Shown here piece after piece: positions 11,682 through 12,137 of a stretch of 12,137 nt of DNA. Source of the stretch: JBDSEG01 sp039920165 (GTDB lineage Bacteria > Pseudomonadota > Gammaproteobacteria > Burkholderiales > Burkholderiaceae_C); NCBI GenBank assembly GCA_039920165.1, contig JBDSEG010000028.1, positions 1 to 12,137 on the forward strand, read 5' to 3'. The notes below the pieces were generated by a model that was not told the DNA's origin, searched no databases, and worked only from the letters and a program-made list of their open reading frames with translations. How positions within the stretch are numbered: position 1 is the first letter of the stretch; every line of letters begins with the position of its first letter. The position numbers and the translations under genes are program-made.

Positions 11682-12137
11682 TCAAAACCCGTCCAGCGGC
11701 GCGTAGCCCACCACGTCGCCCTTGGCCGCATCGAGCAGCGCGACCCAGTCCTCGCGGAAAGTGATCATCGGGATATAGACCAGCCCGCTGGCCTGCAAGC
11801 CGGTCTTTGCCACGGCGGCGTCGAGCGCGGCCCTCTGTGTGGGATGGCGAGCGGCCAACGTGGCGAGCGGTCTGGCGTGGGCGAGGGCTTCGGCGCGGGC
11901 GGCCGCGTCCCAGGGCTGCCACAGGGTTGGTCGGGCGCCGATGTCATAGCCGCGCAAGCCTAGGCTCAGGGCTTTGGTCTTTTCGACAGGGTCGGAAGGC
12001 ATCGGGCTGCGAACCAGGCGCGGTCCCGCGAGCGGCAGACTGCGAAATTCGCGCGATGCCAGCGGCAGCTCTTCCAGGTAAACGCCGGACGCCGGAACGA
12101 TGCGGAAACGATCTTCTTCGAGCGCCATTACCACCGG
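11682..12137 (-). CDS. unrecognised protein, C-terminal 151 residues, cut by window end
   Basis: An open minus-strand frame runs in from the right window edge to TGA 11684-11682. The codon at 12137-12135 is still open, and ATG 12126-12128 or GTG 12134 could equally be internal. The visible part has no membrane helix or signal sequence. It includes SGVYLEELPLASREF and LGLRGYDIGARPTLWQPW, then an Ala-rich helical segment, and ends VYIPMITFREDWVALLDAAK followed by VVGYAPLDGF. Codon use fits the neighbours (GC-rich third positions), so it is likely real. I cannot assign a family. It converges on the toxin-antitoxin relics with 87 bp between (11595-11681), where I see only a short GC-rich inverted repeat and no clear terminator. 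Confidence 0.7.
   Translation of the reverse strand, partial: PVVMALEEDRFRIVPASGVYLEELPLASREFRSLPLAGPRLVRSPMPSDPVEKTKALSLGLRGYDIGARPTLWQPWDAAARAEALAHARPLATLAARHPTQRAALDAAVAKTGLQASGLVYIPMITFREDWVALLDAAKGDVVGYAPLDGF

Noticed and set aside
11102..11764. 220-codon ORF covering vapC as an intact long toxin
   Set aside because: Sequence after about 11455 has no VapC similarity, while the true C-terminus is in the next frame.

Overview
The window is GC-rich, tightly packed DNA of proteobacterial type. The gene set points to a betaproteobacterium, probably from the Burkholderiales or Rhodocyclales: a SWIB protein with a Lys/Ala-rich histone-H1-like tail, a BepA-type M48 protease divergent from moaC, a PglL/Wzy_C_2-type O-oligosaccharyltransferase, a phage-holin-family membrane protein, and several likely leaderless promoters. 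The lineage is an inference from gene content; no rRNA or other marker is present.

Layout. Bases 1-1148 hold the 3' part of a TIR-domain protein with one membrane helix and an unrecognised C-terminal domain, predicted to be extracytoplasmic. It is followed by a DsbA-fold 2-hydroxychromene-2-carboxylate isomerase-family protein (1183-1785) and, 5 bp later, a secreted metal-dependent amidohydrolase (1791-2645). A terminator overlapping the amidohydrolase stop codon serves the opposing SWIB gene (2691-3089, minus). A 273-bp divergent intergenic region leads to a small four-helix membrane protein (3363-3716). This converges on an M48 metalloprotease (3731-5323, minus), which is divergent from moaC (5415-5975). 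moaC converges on a PglL-like glycosyltransferase with a TTG start (5992-7770, minus). Upstream of that lies a hybrid sensor histidine kinase/response regulator (7871-10141, minus). These are ordinary chromosomal genes and all look intact.

The accessory part is 10227-11594, on the plus strand between the kinase and an unrecognised minus-strand gene cut by the window end (11682-12137). It is a run of toxin-antitoxin-like genes, and all but one are broken. A DUF4160 gene carries two in-frame stops. Its usual partner DUF2442 is intact and has a strong ribosome binding site. A frameshifted, truncated DUF5615 (PIN-like) remnant lies between DUF2442 and vapB and has not previously been resolved as a gene here. 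vapB has a one-base deletion after its AbrB DNA-binding domain. vapC is frameshifted just before its last catalytic aspartate. I read this as a decaying toxin-antitoxin island rather than a working new system.

The other item worth following is the TIR-membrane-extracytoplasmic domain protein at the left edge. It has the layout of a membrane-anchored sensor with a cytoplasmic TIR effector. The rest of the window is housekeeping: molybdenum cofactor synthesis, outer-membrane quality control, surface glycosylation, signalling and nucleoid-associated protein.
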